A DNA stretch of 64,000 nt from Blautia argi (GTDB lineage Bacteria; Bacillota; Clostridia; Lachnospirales; Lachnospiraceae): NCBI RefSeq assembly GCF_003287895.1, contig NZ_CP030280.1, forward strand, positions 2,796,501-2,860,500, read 5' to 3'. The notes beneath the pieces are model-generated. The model made no database searches. It was not told the origin of the DNA and saw only the letters and a program-made list of their open reading frames with translations. The position numbers were made by a program, and so were the translations under genes. Below, piece after piece: positions 9,083 through 18,276 of the stretch (position 1 is the stretch's first letter; each line of letters begins with the position of its first letter).

Positions 9083-10918
9083 TTAAAATAAAGCTTCAAA
9101 CTCTTCTCTGCCGATTTTCTCCTTTTCAATCAGAAGATTTGCACACCTGTGCAGAACGTCCTCATGCTCTTTTAAAATTTCCTTTGCTTTTGCATAGGAC
9201 TCGTCAATAATCCGCTTCACTTCGCTGTCAATGAGTGCAGCAGTTTCTTCCGCATAATTCCGGGTATGCGCCAGATCTCTTCCAATAAATACCTCATCTT
9301 CGTCACTACCGTAGTGAATCATACCCACCTTATCAGACATCCCGTACTGTGTTACCATAGCTCTGGCCATCTGAGATGCCTGCTTAATATCCTGAGAAGC
9401 TCCTGTTGTAATATCATCAAAAATCAGCTCCTCTGCAATCCGTCCGCCCAGGGACACTACTATATTCTCCAACATTTTTTTTCTGCTGTTAAACATTTCG
9501 TCTTTTCCCGGCAGCGGCATGGTATAGCCTGCCGCACCGATTCCCGTGGGAATAATGGAAATGGTATGCACAGGCTCCATTTCCGGAAGCACATGGAATA
9601 AAATTGCGTGACCTGCTTCATGATAAGCTGTAATTTTCTTTTCTTTTTCGGAAATCACCCGGCTTTTCTTTTCTGCACCAATTCCGGTCTTAATAAATGC
9701 CCGGCGGATATCACTCTGGTTAATAAAGTATCTGCCGTCCTTTGCTGTGAGAATCGCTGCCTCATTCATCAGGTTTTCCAGATCCGCACCTGTATATCCG
9801 GCTGTGGTCCTTGCCACCTCTTCTAAATCCACATCTTCTCCCAAAGGCTTTTTAGCTGCATGCACCTTTAAAATCTCTTCTCTTCCCTTAATATCCGGTC
9901 TTCCCACACCGACCTTGCGGTCAAAGCGTCCCGGTCGCAGGATTGCCGGATCCAGAATATCTACACGGTTGGTTGCTGACATAACAATAATACCTTCATT
10001 GACACCAAATCCGTCCATTTCCACCAGAAGCTGGTTTAAGGTCTGCTCTCTCTCGTCATGTCCACCGCCCATGCCAGTACCTCTCCTTCTGGCAACTGCA
10101 TCAATCTCATCAATAAAAATAATACAGGGCGCATTTTTCTTTGCCTCTTCGAATAAATCCCTGACTCTGGAAGCTCCCACACCCACAAACATTTCTACAA
10201 AATCAGAACCTGAAATAGAGAAAAAAGGAACCCCAGCTTCTCCTGCCACAGCTTTTGCCAAAAGAGTTTTACCTGTTCCCGGAGGGCCCACCAAAAGCAC
10301 ACCCTTTGGAATTCTGGCTCCCACCTTTACATATTTTTGCGGCTCCTTCAAAAAGTCCACAATTTCCTCCAACTCTTCCTTTTCTTCCTGCAGGCCGGCA
10401 ACCTCTTTAAAGGTCACTTTCTTATCCGCATCTGTAGACATTTTTGCCCGGCTCTTGCCGAAATTCATCATTTTGGCATTGCTCCCGCCTCCTGACATCT
10501 GACGGTTCATCATACCAAACATGAAGAAAACCAGAAGACCGGTGAGCAGCAGAGGCATCACAGAAGTGAGAAAAACACTATCTCTCGGTACATCTCCCAC
10601 TTTCACAGAGATATCTTCTCCGGATTCCTCTATCTTTTCCTGCACTTCCTTTACATCAAGAGCTGTAAACTCTCTTTCCTCGCCTGTTTTCAGACGCACC
10701 AGTACCTTTCCTGTAGGCACTTCTTTATTCGGGCGGATAAACACCTCTGTCACCTGGCTGTCCTCCATTGCCTGGTCCAGTGCTTCCATGGTATAGTCAT
10801 TCCTCTCGGTAAAGCGGCTGACTAACATTCCTCCCACACACAGTACCACCAGCAAAAACAGCAGAGGTGTTATCCAGCTTCTTGACTGCTTCTCCACCTT
10901 GTTGTTTCTCCTTTCCAA
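9083..10918 (-). CDS. ftsH: ATP-dependent zinc metalloprotease FtsH
   Basis: This 611-residue membrane-anchored AAA+ protease degrades short-lived and misassembled membrane proteins. Two transmembrane segments (about residues 14-32 and 112-132) bracket an extracytoplasmic domain. The AAA domain has Walker A GPPGTGKT (about 211), Walker B IIFIDEID and the second region of homology ([19 protein letters not shown]). The protease domain has HEAGH (about 429) and the third zinc ligand region ([11 protein letters not shown]). It follows hpt by 4 bp and is the last gene of the tilS-hpt-ftsH run, an order conserved in Firmicutes. Confidence 0.98.
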   Translation of the reverse strand: MERRNNKVEKQSRSWITPLLFLLVVLCVGGMLVSRFTERNDYTMEALDQAMEDSQVTEVFIRPNKEVPTGKVLVRLKTGEEREFTALDVKEVQEKIEESGEDISVKVGDVPRDSVFLTSVMPLLLTGLLVFFMFGMMNRQMSGGGSNAKMMNFGKSRAKMSTDADKKVTFKEVAGLQEEKEELEEIVDFLKEPQKYVKVGARIPKGVLLVGPPGTGKTLLAKAVAGEAGVPFFSISGSDFVEMFVGVGASRVRDLFEEAKKNAPCIIFIDEIDAVARRRGTGMGGGHDEREQTLNQLLVEMDGFGVNEGIIVMSATNRVDILDPAILRPGRFDRKVGVGRPDIKGREEILKVHAAKKPLGEDVDLEEVARTTAGYTGADLENLMNEAAILTAKDGRYFINQSDIRRAFIKTGIGAEKKSRVISEKEKKITAYHEAGHAILFHVLPEMEPVHTISIIPTGIGAAGYTMPLPGKDEMFNSRKKMLENIVVSLGGRIAEELIFDDITTGASQDIKQASQMARAMVTQYGMSDKVGMIHYGSDEDEVFIGRDLAHTRNYAEETAALIDSEVKRIIDESYAKAKEILKEHEDVLHRCANLLIEKEKIGREEFEALF

Positions 10919-10922
10919 CCTC

Positions 10923-11444
10923 TTACAGTTCTACAACTCCGATATATGGCAGATTTCTGTATTTCTGCGCATAATCCAATCCATATCCCACTACAAATTC
11001 ATCTGGAATATTAAAGCATACATAATCCACCTTTACGTCTTTGACTCTGCGTTCCGGTTTGTCCAGAAGGGTACACAGACGCAGGCTCTTTGGATTTCTC
11101 TGTTTCAGAATTTCAATCAGATGGCTGAGGGTACGTCCGGAGTCAATAATATCCTCCACAATCAGCACGTCCTTACCTTCAATGGTTTCGTCCAGATCCT
11201 TTACAATCCGAACCACACCGCTGGAGCTGGTATCATCTCCATAGCTGGATACAGACATAAAGTCCATACTTACCGGCACAGAAATTCTCTTTGCCAGCTC
11301 ACATGTAAAAAACACGCCGCCCTTTAACACACAGATTAAATGTACGCTTTTTCCCTGGTAATCCCTGCTGATCTGTTCTCCGATTTCGCGGATTTTACGG
11401 TCTACTTCTTCCTCGCTCAATAACTGACGGATTTTTTCACTCAT
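10923..11444 (-). CDS. hpt: Hypoxanthine phosphoribosyltransferase
   Basis: 173 residues, the usual HPRT size. It converts hypoxanthine or guanine plus PRPP to IMP or GMP in purine salvage. The PRPP-binding motif [14 protein letters not shown] is intact, as are the flexible-loop region ([13 protein letters not shown]) and the purine-site [20 protein letters not shown]. It overlaps the 3' end of tilS by 8 bp, indicating translational coupling; the tilS-hpt pairing is standard in Firmicutes. Confidence 0.97.
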   Translation of the reverse strand: MSEKIRQLLSEEEVDRKIREIGEQISRDYQGKSVHLICVLKGGVFFTCELAKRISVPVSMDFMSVSSYGDDTSSSGVVRIVKDLDETIEGKDVLIVEDIIDSGRTLSHLIEILKQRNPKSLRLCTLLDKPERRVKDVKVDYVCFNIPDEFVVGYGLDYAQKYRNLPYIGVVEL

Positions 11445-12882
11445 CTTTGTTTACTCCTTTTACCTGTACTTTTAATACTTGTTTTGTCTGACTGGTAACT
11501 TTATAATATTCGCTGATACGGTATCCCACAATCCACAAAATATGAGAACCGTCTGCCAGAAGAGTCAGGCTTTCCCTTTTCTCCCTTGGTATTTTACAGT
11601 CAATAAAATAGTCCTTCAGCTTTTTTCTTCCTCCCTGTGCATTTACAGTGAAAAAATCACCGCTTCTGCGGTGTCTGACTTCCAGACTACTCTTTATTTT
11701 ATCATAATCAAACCATTTCGTATATGTTTTTTCCTCAATTTGCCCCATTTCCCATGGAAGCACCTGAAATTCCATAGGAAAAAGCGGGTTCTCTTGCTGC
11801 CTTTTATGTGTAATATGAACCGCTCCATACACCTGGCTGGCAAAAAGCCCTCCCGTAAGAGAAATAGAAGCGCCTGTGCGCCCTTTTGCAAGAGCCAGAA
11901 CCTCCTGTATATGTGCGGACGTAAGGTTCCTGCGTCCGCCTGCAGCCTGTGCCAGCACATTCATCACCACATAGGACTGCATAAGCTCCTTTTCTCCAAA
12001 AAGCTCCTTTTTGATACAATATCCCTCTTCCAAAGGCTCCACATAGGCTTTATACAGTGTATCTGCCTGTTCCTGCAAATATTCCTCAATGAGCAGCATG
12101 TTCTGAGCTGTCTGTCCCATATGCTGCACAGCCGCCGGATTCAACATTTCCAACATTGGTATCAACTGATGCCGGATTTTATTTCTGGTATACTCCAGTT
12201 CCAGATTGGTACTGTCTGTTATCCAGGAAAGTTGCTTTTCTGTTAAAAACTCTTCAATTTCTCTTCTGGAAACACACAGAAGGGGGCGAATATACCGAAG
12301 CCTTCCACTTGTAAAATCTGCTGTCCGCACTGGCCGGATTCCCCCAAGGCCTGCTGCCCCAGTTCCCCGAATCAGATTGTGGAGCATGGTTTCTGCATTG
12401 TCATTCTCATGATGCGCCAGGGCAATTTGAATCCTTCCGTTGAAAGCTGTATGCTCTGCTGAGCATGCTTTTTCGCCGTATTTGGGAACAGTTTCTGCCG
12501 CCTGCCCGTCCCTGCCTTCCTGCAGTTCTTCTGCCAGCTTTAAAAATGCCGCCCTTCTGGCATTTCGTCCCGCCTCCTCTAAGGACAGCTTTTCTTTAGC
12601 TGCCATACACGGTACATTAAACTCATATGCACGAAAGGGAATTTGAAAACGCTGGCACAGTTCCCTGGAAAATGCCTCATCTCTTTTTGCCTCTGCTCCC
12701 CGTATTCCATGATTCACATGCAGTCCGTAAAGCTGGAAGTTCCTCCTCTTCTGATATTGCTTTAACAAAAACAACAGGCACACCGAATCTGCACCGCCGG
12801 AAAGTCCGACAATCACCTGGCTGCCCGTTTCTATCATGTTGTATTTCTCTATATAGGAAAACACCTTTTCTTCCATGTTCAT
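11437..12882 (-). CDS. tilS: tRNA(Ile)-lysidine synthetase
   Basis: 481 residues. TilS attaches lysine to C34 of the CAU-anticodon tRNA-Ile so that it reads AUA. The N-terminal PP-loop SGGADS (about residues 27-32) and HHENDNAETML are diagnostic, followed by the TilS-specific domain (FKDYFIDCKIPREKR). An insert of roughly 30 residues around 120-150 (GRDGQAAETVPKYGEKA) is not usual in shorter homologues. It lies 9 bp downstream of the SpoIIE-type gene and overlaps hpt. Confidence 0.96.
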   Translation of the reverse strand: MNMEEKVFSYIEKYNMIETGSQVIVGLSGGADSVCLLFLLKQYQKRRNFQLYGLHVNHGIRGAEAKRDEAFSRELCQRFQIPFRAYEFNVPCMAAKEKLSLEEAGRNARRAAFLKLAEELQEGRDGQAAETVPKYGEKACSAEHTAFNGRIQIALAHHENDNAETMLHNLIRGTGAAGLGGIRPVRTADFTSGRLRYIRPLLCVSRREIEEFLTEKQLSWITDSTNLELEYTRNKIRHQLIPMLEMLNPAAVQHMGQTAQNMLLIEEYLQEQADTLYKAYVEPLEEGYCIKKELFGEKELMQSYVVMNVLAQAAGGRRNLTSAHIQEVLALAKGRTGASISLTGGLFASQVYGAVHITHKRQQENPLFPMEFQVLPWEMGQIEEKTYTKWFDYDKIKSSLEVRHRRSGDFFTVNAQGGRKKLKDYFIDCKIPREKRESLTLLADGSHILWIVGYRISEYYKVTSQTKQVLKVQVKGVNKDE

Positions 12883-12891
12883 TGCTCTGTC

Positions 12892-14379
12892 TTATTTCCT
12901 CCATAATCCGGCTGTCAGCACAGTCATATCGTCCGTTGCCCGGTATTCACTGTATGTAAGCACCCGCTCTAAAATCCCCCGTCCCAACTCCTGCGCCGCA
13001 TTTGCATGAGTCTGCAGAATAATCTCCTTCATCAGCTCCTCCGGTTCCTCCGGGGGCAGGGCGTCCAGCACACCGTCTGTCACCATAATAAGAAAATCTC
13101 CCTCGTACAGCTTCTTAGACGCAGATTCAAAATCCGCCTGCTGTACCAGCCCCAGCGCCAGACTGGTAGAGGAAATAGCTTCTACCCAGTGATCTCTCTT
13201 AATAAAGGTGGTTGCTGCTCCTGCTTTCAGGAAATGACACATACCGGAATACAAATCCACCATGGAAATATCCACAGTAGAAAACCTGCCGTTACGGTTC
13301 TTCAGATTCAGCACGGAATTTACCATTCGCGCTGCGGTTTCCCCGGAAAACCCCGCTTCTACCAACTGCTCCAGAGTGTCCACAATACTTTCGCTCTCCT
13401 GACATGCTTCCAGCCCGGAACCCATGCCGTCAGAAAGACACATGAAAAACTGCCCATTCTCCTCTGTGGTACAGGTGTAATTGTCCCCGGAAATGGTTTC
13501 CTTTTCCTTGGTAATCTTTGCAGCTCCATAGAGCATTTTAAAATTCACCTCTTCAGCAAAGCCCAGAATGGAAAACTCCTTGCTGATAAGTGTCTTTCCC
13601 TCTGTCCTTGCCACCATGCGAGTCCCACACAAGCCGGAAAGTACAGACGCTGCCTCTGCTGCACACACACAACCTCCGCCCTTTGTCTTCAGCTCTGCAT
13701 AATACCGCAGTTTTCCGTCTGGCTGCTCCAAAAACCAGACATTCCTTACCAGTATATGTTTTTTCTTCAGTCTTCTGGCAAATTCCTCCCGAAACTGCAC
13801 ATCTGCCTCTGTCATGTCAAACAAATCTCTGGAAAGCATTTTCATAAGCTGCGCCATTTCTGAAAGCTGCTCTGCCACTGCCATGCGGTTTTCCAAAAGC
13901 TTGTTGTTCCAGATCAGGTTCTGTCTTTCCCGCTCCATAAGCCGTTCTGCTTCCTGCACCAGTTTTCCCTGGCTGATACAGACTCCTGTCAGGTCTGCCC
14001 TTACTTTTCGAAAGGCTTCCTCATCATTTTCCTCCATAACACGAAGCAGGTGATAAACTCTCTGATAAGACTGTACAGACTGCTGCTTCCAGCAGACCTG
14101 GTTTAAGTGACATCTGCGGCACACTCCCTCCTGTACCTCTGATACCATGGCATCAATTTCTGATGCGGAAAGATAATCCTTCCGATAGGGCAATCCGTAA
14201 AAACTGTCTGCCAGCTTCTGAAAAGAATCTGCATAGCGCTGCATTTTTTCTTTCTGCGGGTGCCGGTCATAAGCCAAGGCTGCCGCACTTTTCTTCGTTT
14301 CCGAAAAAATAGTTTTTGCCATGTCCCGTAATATAAGCAGTACACTGATTACGAGCATGGCAATAATCCATTCCTGCAT
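12892..14379 (-). CDS. spoIIE: SpoIIE-type PP2C phosphatase, short form
   Basis: 495 residues from MQEWIIAMLV; the start is set by GGAGGGAACGAG immediately upstream. Only one N-terminal transmembrane helix (residues 3-20) is present, whereas classical SpoIIE has about ten. A cysteine-containing middle region (CRRCHLNQVC) and long helices follow, then the PP2C-type SpoIIE domain (CLSDGMGSGLEA, STVDISMVDLYSG, VTDGVLDALPPEE, ATDDMTVL). SpoIIE dephosphorylates SpoIIAA to release sigma-F in the forespore. Position next to divIC, yabQ and yabP supports the assignment. A promoter resembling a Spo0A-activated one precedes it. Confidence 0.85.
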   Translation of the reverse strand: MQEWIIAMLVISVLLILRDMAKTIFSETKKSAAALAYDRHPQKEKMQRYADSFQKLADSFYGLPYRKDYLSASEIDAMVSEVQEGVCRRCHLNQVCWKQQSVQSYQRVYHLLRVMEENDEEAFRKVRADLTGVCISQGKLVQEAERLMERERQNLIWNNKLLENRMAVAEQLSEMAQLMKMLSRDLFDMTEADVQFREEFARRLKKKHILVRNVWFLEQPDGKLRYYAELKTKGGGCVCAAEAASVLSGLCGTRMVARTEGKTLISKEFSILGFAEEVNFKMLYGAAKITKEKETISGDNYTCTTEENGQFFMCLSDGMGSGLEACQESESIVDTLEQLVEAGFSGETAARMVNSVLNLKNRNGRFSTVDISMVDLYSGMCHFLKAGAATTFIKRDHWVEAISSTSLALGLVQQADFESASKKLYEGDFLIMVTDGVLDALPPEEPEELMKEIILQTHANAAQELGRGILERVLTYSEYRATDDMTVLTAGLWRK

Positions 14380-14419
14380 CTCGTTCCCTCCCTGCATAAG
14401 CAACCGCTATCCATGGAGT

Positions 14420-14455
14420 ATTATAGATGCTTTTGTTCTCAAACTTTGTCAAAAA
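14420..14455 (-). promoter_or_regulatory. Spo0A-type promoter of spoIIE (21-bp spacer, 0A box)
   Basis: On the minus strand, TTGACA (14452-14447) and TATAAT (14425-14420) are separated by exactly 21 bp. The -35 overlaps TTTGTCAAAAA (plus strand 14445-14455), a match to the Spo0A box. The spoIIE promoter of Bacillus subtilis is known for the same combination of near-consensus sigma-A elements with over-long spacing. Confidence 0.6.
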
Positions 14456-14504
14456 CCGTCTTCCTGCACAAAAAACTTTCAGACAAAATCGGCCTTTTTG
14501 TGTG

Positions 14505-14807
14505 CTATTTTTCCTCTTCCTTGAACACAATCTCATTATCCTTTACAAGCCCCAGCTTTTCTCTGGCAACCTCTGCCACATATTCGTCTGTGTCCATGCG
14601 TTCTTTTATCTCATCAATCTCTTTTGTACGTTCTTTCTCTTCTTCCATCTGGCTTTCCACTGCCTTTATCTCTGTCCTGCAGTCTGAAATCTGCTGCTGC
14701 AGCTTCAGGCTCTTTGTCATCATGGCAATAAACAGGACTGCCACAACAAAGGTAATACTAAGCATTGCGATTTTGTTTTGGGAATTTCTCTTTTTTCTTT
14801 TCTTCAT
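14505..14807 (-). CDS. divIC: Septum formation initiator family protein (DivIC/FtsB-like)
   Basis: 100 residues from MKKRKKRN; an upstream start at 14846 is possible, but AGGAAATGG precedes the chosen ATG. A basic cytoplasmic tail leads into one transmembrane helix (IAMLSITFVVAVLFIAMM), then a coiled coil (LQQQISDCRTEIKAVESQMEE) and the terminal REKLGLVKDNEIVF motif typical of DivIC. It is part of the divisome and bridges FtsL-type partners. It overlaps the end of yabQ by 50 bp. Confidence 0.85.
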   Translation of the reverse strand: MKKRKKRNSQNKIAMLSITFVVAVLFIAMMTKSLKLQQQISDCRTEIKAVESQMEEEKERTKEIDEIKERMDTDEYVAEVAREKLGLVKDNEIVFKEEEK

Positions 14808-15246
14808 TTTTCCATTTCCTGATTTTCTGCATAGCCTTTTGTTCATATAGGGAAATTTTAACTCTATCCCATAGAAATTTCAACCTTTTTCTCCACTTTC
14901 CAAGAGGTTTTGCCGCCAACCTCAGAAAACGGAATATTTCTCTGAAAATACGGGTTAAAAACTCTGCCAGCACTCTTCCCGGCCCTATGTGGAAAACAAA
15001 GGCGCCCAGACACACGGACAGCAGTACATAGCTTCGGATAACGCCGTCATTCCCCTGGTAAATCATTCGAAACAGGTACAAAGCTACACAGCACCAGTAA
15101 ACAATGTCCTCCATACCGATAAGAAAAGATCTGTGGGAAACCAGATTCCGAAAAACAAGGAGCAGCTCATAGCCTGCTGCCAGGCACACCCCGGACCAGA
15201 AAGCCCGGCAAAAGAAAAGCAGTTCTTCCTGCATATAGGCGCTCAT
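14758..15246 (-). CDS. yabQ: Spore cortex biosynthesis protein YabQ
   Basis: 162 residues with several hydrophobic segments (about residues 10-30, 40-62 and 68-90) and a very basic C-terminal tail (KWKNEEKKKEKFPKQ). YabQ is a membrane protein needed for spore cortex formation. The family is recognised mostly from the N-terminal half (EELLFFCRAFWSGVCLAAGYELL) and from the gene order yabP-yabQ-divIC. It starts 3 bp after yabP. Confidence 0.85.
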   Translation of the reverse strand: MSAYMQEELLFFCRAFWSGVCLAAGYELLLVFRNLVSHRSFLIGMEDIVYWCCVALYLFRMIYQGNDGVIRSYVLLSVCLGAFVFHIGPGRVLAEFLTRIFREIFRFLRLAAKPLGKWRKRLKFLWDRVKISLYEQKAMQKIRKWKNEEKKKEKFPKQNRNA

Positions 15247-15249
15247 GCC

Positions 15250-15534
15250 CTATCCCAAAAGCCTTTTCAGCATACCTTCTCCGCCTTTGGCTTTTGCAAT
15301 TCCCTGACTGTATGCCAGACTATCCACCCTTCCTGCAAGATCGATCTCCTGCTTTTCCAGATCCAGCCTGGTTACATGAAGCTCCTCGCCCTTTATCATC
15401 AGCACACCTTCCTCTGTCACCAGACTGATTTCCTTTTCGTCAAAGGAATTGACGTCCTTTACGCCCGTGACCGTACCTGTACTTCTGTCTGTAATCTGAA
15501 TTTTATGAACTGCTTTTCTCTGCTTTTCTTCCAA
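15250..15534 (-). CDS. yabP: Sporulation protein YabP
   Basis: 94 residues if read from the TTG at 15534, which has GGGGGAAGG a few bases upstream; a longer TTG-started frame (to 15582) lacks a ribosome site. Family hallmarks are HKIQITDRSTGTVTGVKDV, SFDEKEISLVTEEGVLMIKG and the LHVTRLDLEKQEIDLAGRVDSLAY segment. YabP is made under mother-cell control for cortex assembly and is always close to yabQ. Confidence 0.87.
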   Translation of the reverse strand: MEEKQRKAVHKIQITDRSTGTVTGVKDVNSFDEKEISLVTEEGVLMIKGEELHVTRLDLEKQEIDLAGRVDSLAYSQGIAKAKGGEGMLKRLLG

Positions 15535-15609
15535 AACTGCCTTCCCCCATACCAATCTTCCTGAAAAGATTATATGGGGCAAAAGGGAAAAATATGCTGC
15601 TTTCGGATT

Positions 15610-15849
15610 TTACAGATACTTAAACAAATCTCCTGCTGCCTCTTTCTTAACAGTCTCCTGCACATCCAACACCTCTACGCGGACATTCTTGCTTCCGAAA
15701 CGGATTTCCAGAATATCCCCTGCCTTCACCTGAGCAGATGCCTTGGCAGGCTTGTCATTAATCAGTACCCTGCCTGCATCACAGGCCTCGTTTGCTACGG
15801 TTCTGCGCTTAATCAGTCTGGATACTTTCAAATACTTATCTAATCTCAT
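15610..15849 (-). CDS. rqcP: S4-domain RNA-binding protein RqcP
   Basis: 79 residues from MRLDKYLKVSRL; AAAGGGAGCGAG lies just upstream, whereas the longer frame to 15969 does not have one. The S4 fold is visible throughout (RLIKRRTVANEACDAGRVLINDKPAKASAQVKAGD, shortened here to its key sites RLIKRR and GRVLIND). RqcP (YabO/YlmH-like, Hsp15 relative) helps RqcH add alanine tails on stalled 50S subunits. The order hup-rqcP-yabP-yabQ matches Bacillus. Confidence 0.9.
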   Translation of the reverse strand: MRLDKYLKVSRLIKRRTVANEACDAGRVLINDKPAKASAQVKAGDILEIRFGSKNVRVEVLDVQETVKKEAAGDLFKYL

Positions 15850-15989
15850 ACTCTCGCTCCCTTTATATAAATCCGCATATAAAAAGAAAGGGGCGCTGTA
15901 CACAGAGCCTTCCGAACCCCTATCCTGCAAAGCATATGGTTTCCCGGAAGCTGCTTTGTGCAACAGCACCTCTCTCTTTCCTGCATTTC

Positions 15990-16265
15990 TTAAGCGTTTA
16001 CTAAATCTTTTAAAGCCTTTCCTGCTTTGAACTTCGGAGATTTAGATGCTGCAATTGTCATGGTTTCACCTGTCTGAGGATTTCTTCCCTCTCTTGCTGC
16101 TCTTTCAGAAACTTCAAAAGTACCGAATCCAACCAACTGGATTTTTTCACCTTTCTGCATTTCTTCGGATACAACATCAATAAAAGCCTTTAAAGCTGAT
16201 TCTGCATCTTTTTTGGATAACTGTGATTTTTCTGCCATAGCAGCAACTAATTCTGTTCTGTTCAT
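15990..16265 (-). CDS. hup: HU family DNA-binding protein
   Basis: 91 residues, full HU length. MNRTELVAAMAEKS begins the dimerisation helices; the DNA-binding arm contains GFGTFEVSERAAREGRNPQTG, and SKSPKFKAGKALKD closes the protein. It compacts the nucleoid and bends DNA. A TAGGAGGAAATACTC ribosome site supports the start. It lies upstream of rqcP, 140 bp away. Confidence 0.97.
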   Translation of the reverse strand: MNRTELVAAMAEKSQLSKKDAESALKAFIDVVSEEMQKGEKIQLVGFGTFEVSERAAREGRNPQTGETMTIAASKSPKFKAGKALKDLVNA

Positions 16266-16439
16266 GAGTATTTCCTCCTAAATAATTTAGCCTTGCAGAA
16301 AAGCCTGCCGTGGCGGCGCCTCCTGCTTCTGATACATCTTAAAGTCACCGCTTCTTCCTGCGGTCTACAGATATTTATACCCTGTTTCCACAGGTTTGTC
16401 AAGCATATTACCGTGTTCTTTGCAGGAGATTTGCGGTAT

Positions 16440-18176
16440 TTACATCATTTTGTCAATGAGTGCCTTTACTTCTTTTCCAAGGGCTGCTGATTTTGCATCT
16501 GCGTCCTCTAAAGAGTTTCCCTTGATGCCATAATAAATCTTAATCTTCGGCTCTGTACCGGAAGGACGAACGCAAACCCATGCGTCATCGTTCAGGTCAT
16601 AATACAGCACATTGGAGCTTGGAAGTCCGGTTGTCTTTACTTCCTTTGTTTCCATGTTCACAATGGTGTCTGCCTTGTAATCTCTTGCAGAAAGTACCTT
16701 GTAGCTGCCGATTTCTGCCGGAGGATTCTTTCTTAAATTCTCCAGGATTGTCTGAATTTTTTCCAGTCCCTCTATACCTTTTAATGTAATAGACTGAATA
16801 TCATCTTTGTAATAGCCGTATTTTTCATACATGGCAATCATAGCGTCCCAAAGTGTCATGTTCTTTGTCTTATAGTAAGCTGCTGCCTCGCACAGAGCCA
16901 TAGTTGCCACAATCGCGTCCTTATCTCTTGCATGTGTGCCAATCAGACAGCCGTAGCTTTCCTCGAAGCCAAAGAGATAAGTGCCTTCACCCTTTGTTTC
17001 AAAGCCCAGAATCTGCTGTCCGATATACTTAAAGCCTGTCAGCACTTCAATGAATCTTACGCCATAGTATTTTGCAATAGCTGCTGCCATGTTGGTGGTA
17101 ACAATGGTAGAAATCATAGCGCCGTCAGCCGGAAGAGAGCCGTTTATCTCTTTTCTCTGTCCGATTTCATAGTCTGCCAGCAGGCAACCGGACATATTTC
17201 CGGTAAGAGTATGATATTCTCCTGTCTTGCTGTCTTTCACACGCACGCCCAGACGGTCTGCATCAGGGTCTGTAGCCAGTACTAAATCTGCGTCTACTTC
17301 CTTTGCCAGCTTCAGTCCCAGGTCAAAGGCTTCGTCTGCCTCAGGATTCGGATAGCTGACTGTAGGAAATTCTCCGTCAGGAAGCTCCTGCTCTTTTACT
17401 ACATATACATTTTCAAAGCCCAGCTCCTTTAACACACGTCTTGCAGGAATATTTCCTGTTCCATGAAGAGGGCTGTATACGATTTTCAGTTCCTTTGCCA
17501 TGTCTTTGATCGCGTCCATGTGCAGAACCTGGCTCTTTAACTCTTCCATGTAAGCATCGTCAATTTCCTGACCGATAACCACGAAAAGTCCTGCTTCTTT
17601 TGCAGCTTCCTCATTCATGGTCTTTACTGTATTGTAATCGGTTACTTTCTGAACTTCGCCCATAATACCGGTATCATGAGGCGGTGTAATCTGTGCCCCG
17701 TCTTCCCAGTATACCTTATAACCATTGTATTCCGGCGGGTTATGGCTTGCTGTAATATTAATACCTGCAATACAGCCTAATTTGCGTACAGCAAAGGACA
17801 GTTCCGGTGTCGGTCTTAAAGAATCAAAAATATAAGCCTTTATGCCGTTTGCAGCCAGACAAAGAGCTGCTTCCTTTGCAAATTCCGGTGACATACGGCG
17901 GGAATCATGAGCAATGGCAACACCTTTAGCCTGTCCGCCCACGGCTGCAATATAATTTGCCAGCCCCTGTGTGGTCTTTCTGACTGTATAGATATTCATA
18001 CGGTTTGTACCTGCACCGATAACGCCGCGCAGACCTGCTGTGCCGAACTCCAGATCTTTATAAAAACGTTCCTTGATTTCATTTTCATCCTTTTCAATGG
18101 CTTTTAACTCTGCTTTTGTATTTTCATCAAAATACGGATTTGCCAGCCACTCTTCATAAAGTTTTTTATAATCCAT
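16440..18176 (-). CDS. pgcA: Phosphoglucomutase/phosphomannomutase (phospho-sugar mutase)
   Basis: 578 residues, the length of Firmicute PgcA-type enzymes. It interconverts glucose 1-phosphate and glucose 6-phosphate. The phosphoserine loop ITASHNPPEYNGYK (about residues 142-155), the metal loop ATDPDADRLG, the sugar loop GFEESYG and the phosphate loop RPSGTEPKIKIY are all intact. A strong site (GGGAGGTAATAG) precedes the start. It links glycogen or alpha-glucan breakdown with glycolysis, fitting the nearby GH13 hydrolase only loosely. Confidence 0.96.
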   Translation of the reverse strand: MDYKKLYEEWLANPYFDENTKAELKAIEKDENEIKERFYKDLEFGTAGLRGVIGAGTNRMNIYTVRKTTQGLANYIAAVGGQAKGVAIAHDSRRMSPEFAKEAALCLAANGIKAYIFDSLRPTPELSFAVRKLGCIAGINITASHNPPEYNGYKVYWEDGAQITPPHDTGIMGEVQKVTDYNTVKTMNEEAAKEAGLFVVIGQEIDDAYMEELKSQVLHMDAIKDMAKELKIVYSPLHGTGNIPARRVLKELGFENVYVVKEQELPDGEFPTVSYPNPEADEAFDLGLKLAKEVDADLVLATDPDADRLGVRVKDSKTGEYHTLTGNMSGCLLADYEIGQRKEINGSLPADGAMISTIVTTNMAAAIAKYYGVRFIEVLTGFKYIGQQILGFETKGEGTYLFGFEESYGCLIGTHARDKDAIVATMALCEAAAYYKTKNMTLWDAMIAMYEKYGYYKDDIQSITLKGIEGLEKIQTILENLRKNPPAEIGSYKVLSARDYKADTIVNMETKEVKTTGLPSSNVLYYDLNDDAWVCVRPSGTEPKIKIYYGIKGNSLEDADAKSAALGKEVKALIDKMM

Positions 18177-18276
18177 CTCTATTACCTCCCTGTGCAGACT
18201 TCTCCTGCACTTCTTTTGTGGATATTATACACTATCACAAATCAAATTTCAAATCCTGCACGGACTTTTATTCTGT

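Noticed and set aside
8776..9129. Minus-strand open frame of 117 codons after ftsH
   Set aside because: Overlaps the ftsH 3' end and runs through two hairpins and a repeat; no ribosome site and no recognisable protein content.
9747..10502. Plus-strand open frame of 251 codons
   Set aside because: Shadow of ftsH; Ser/Pro-rich composition typical of antisense to an AAA domain.
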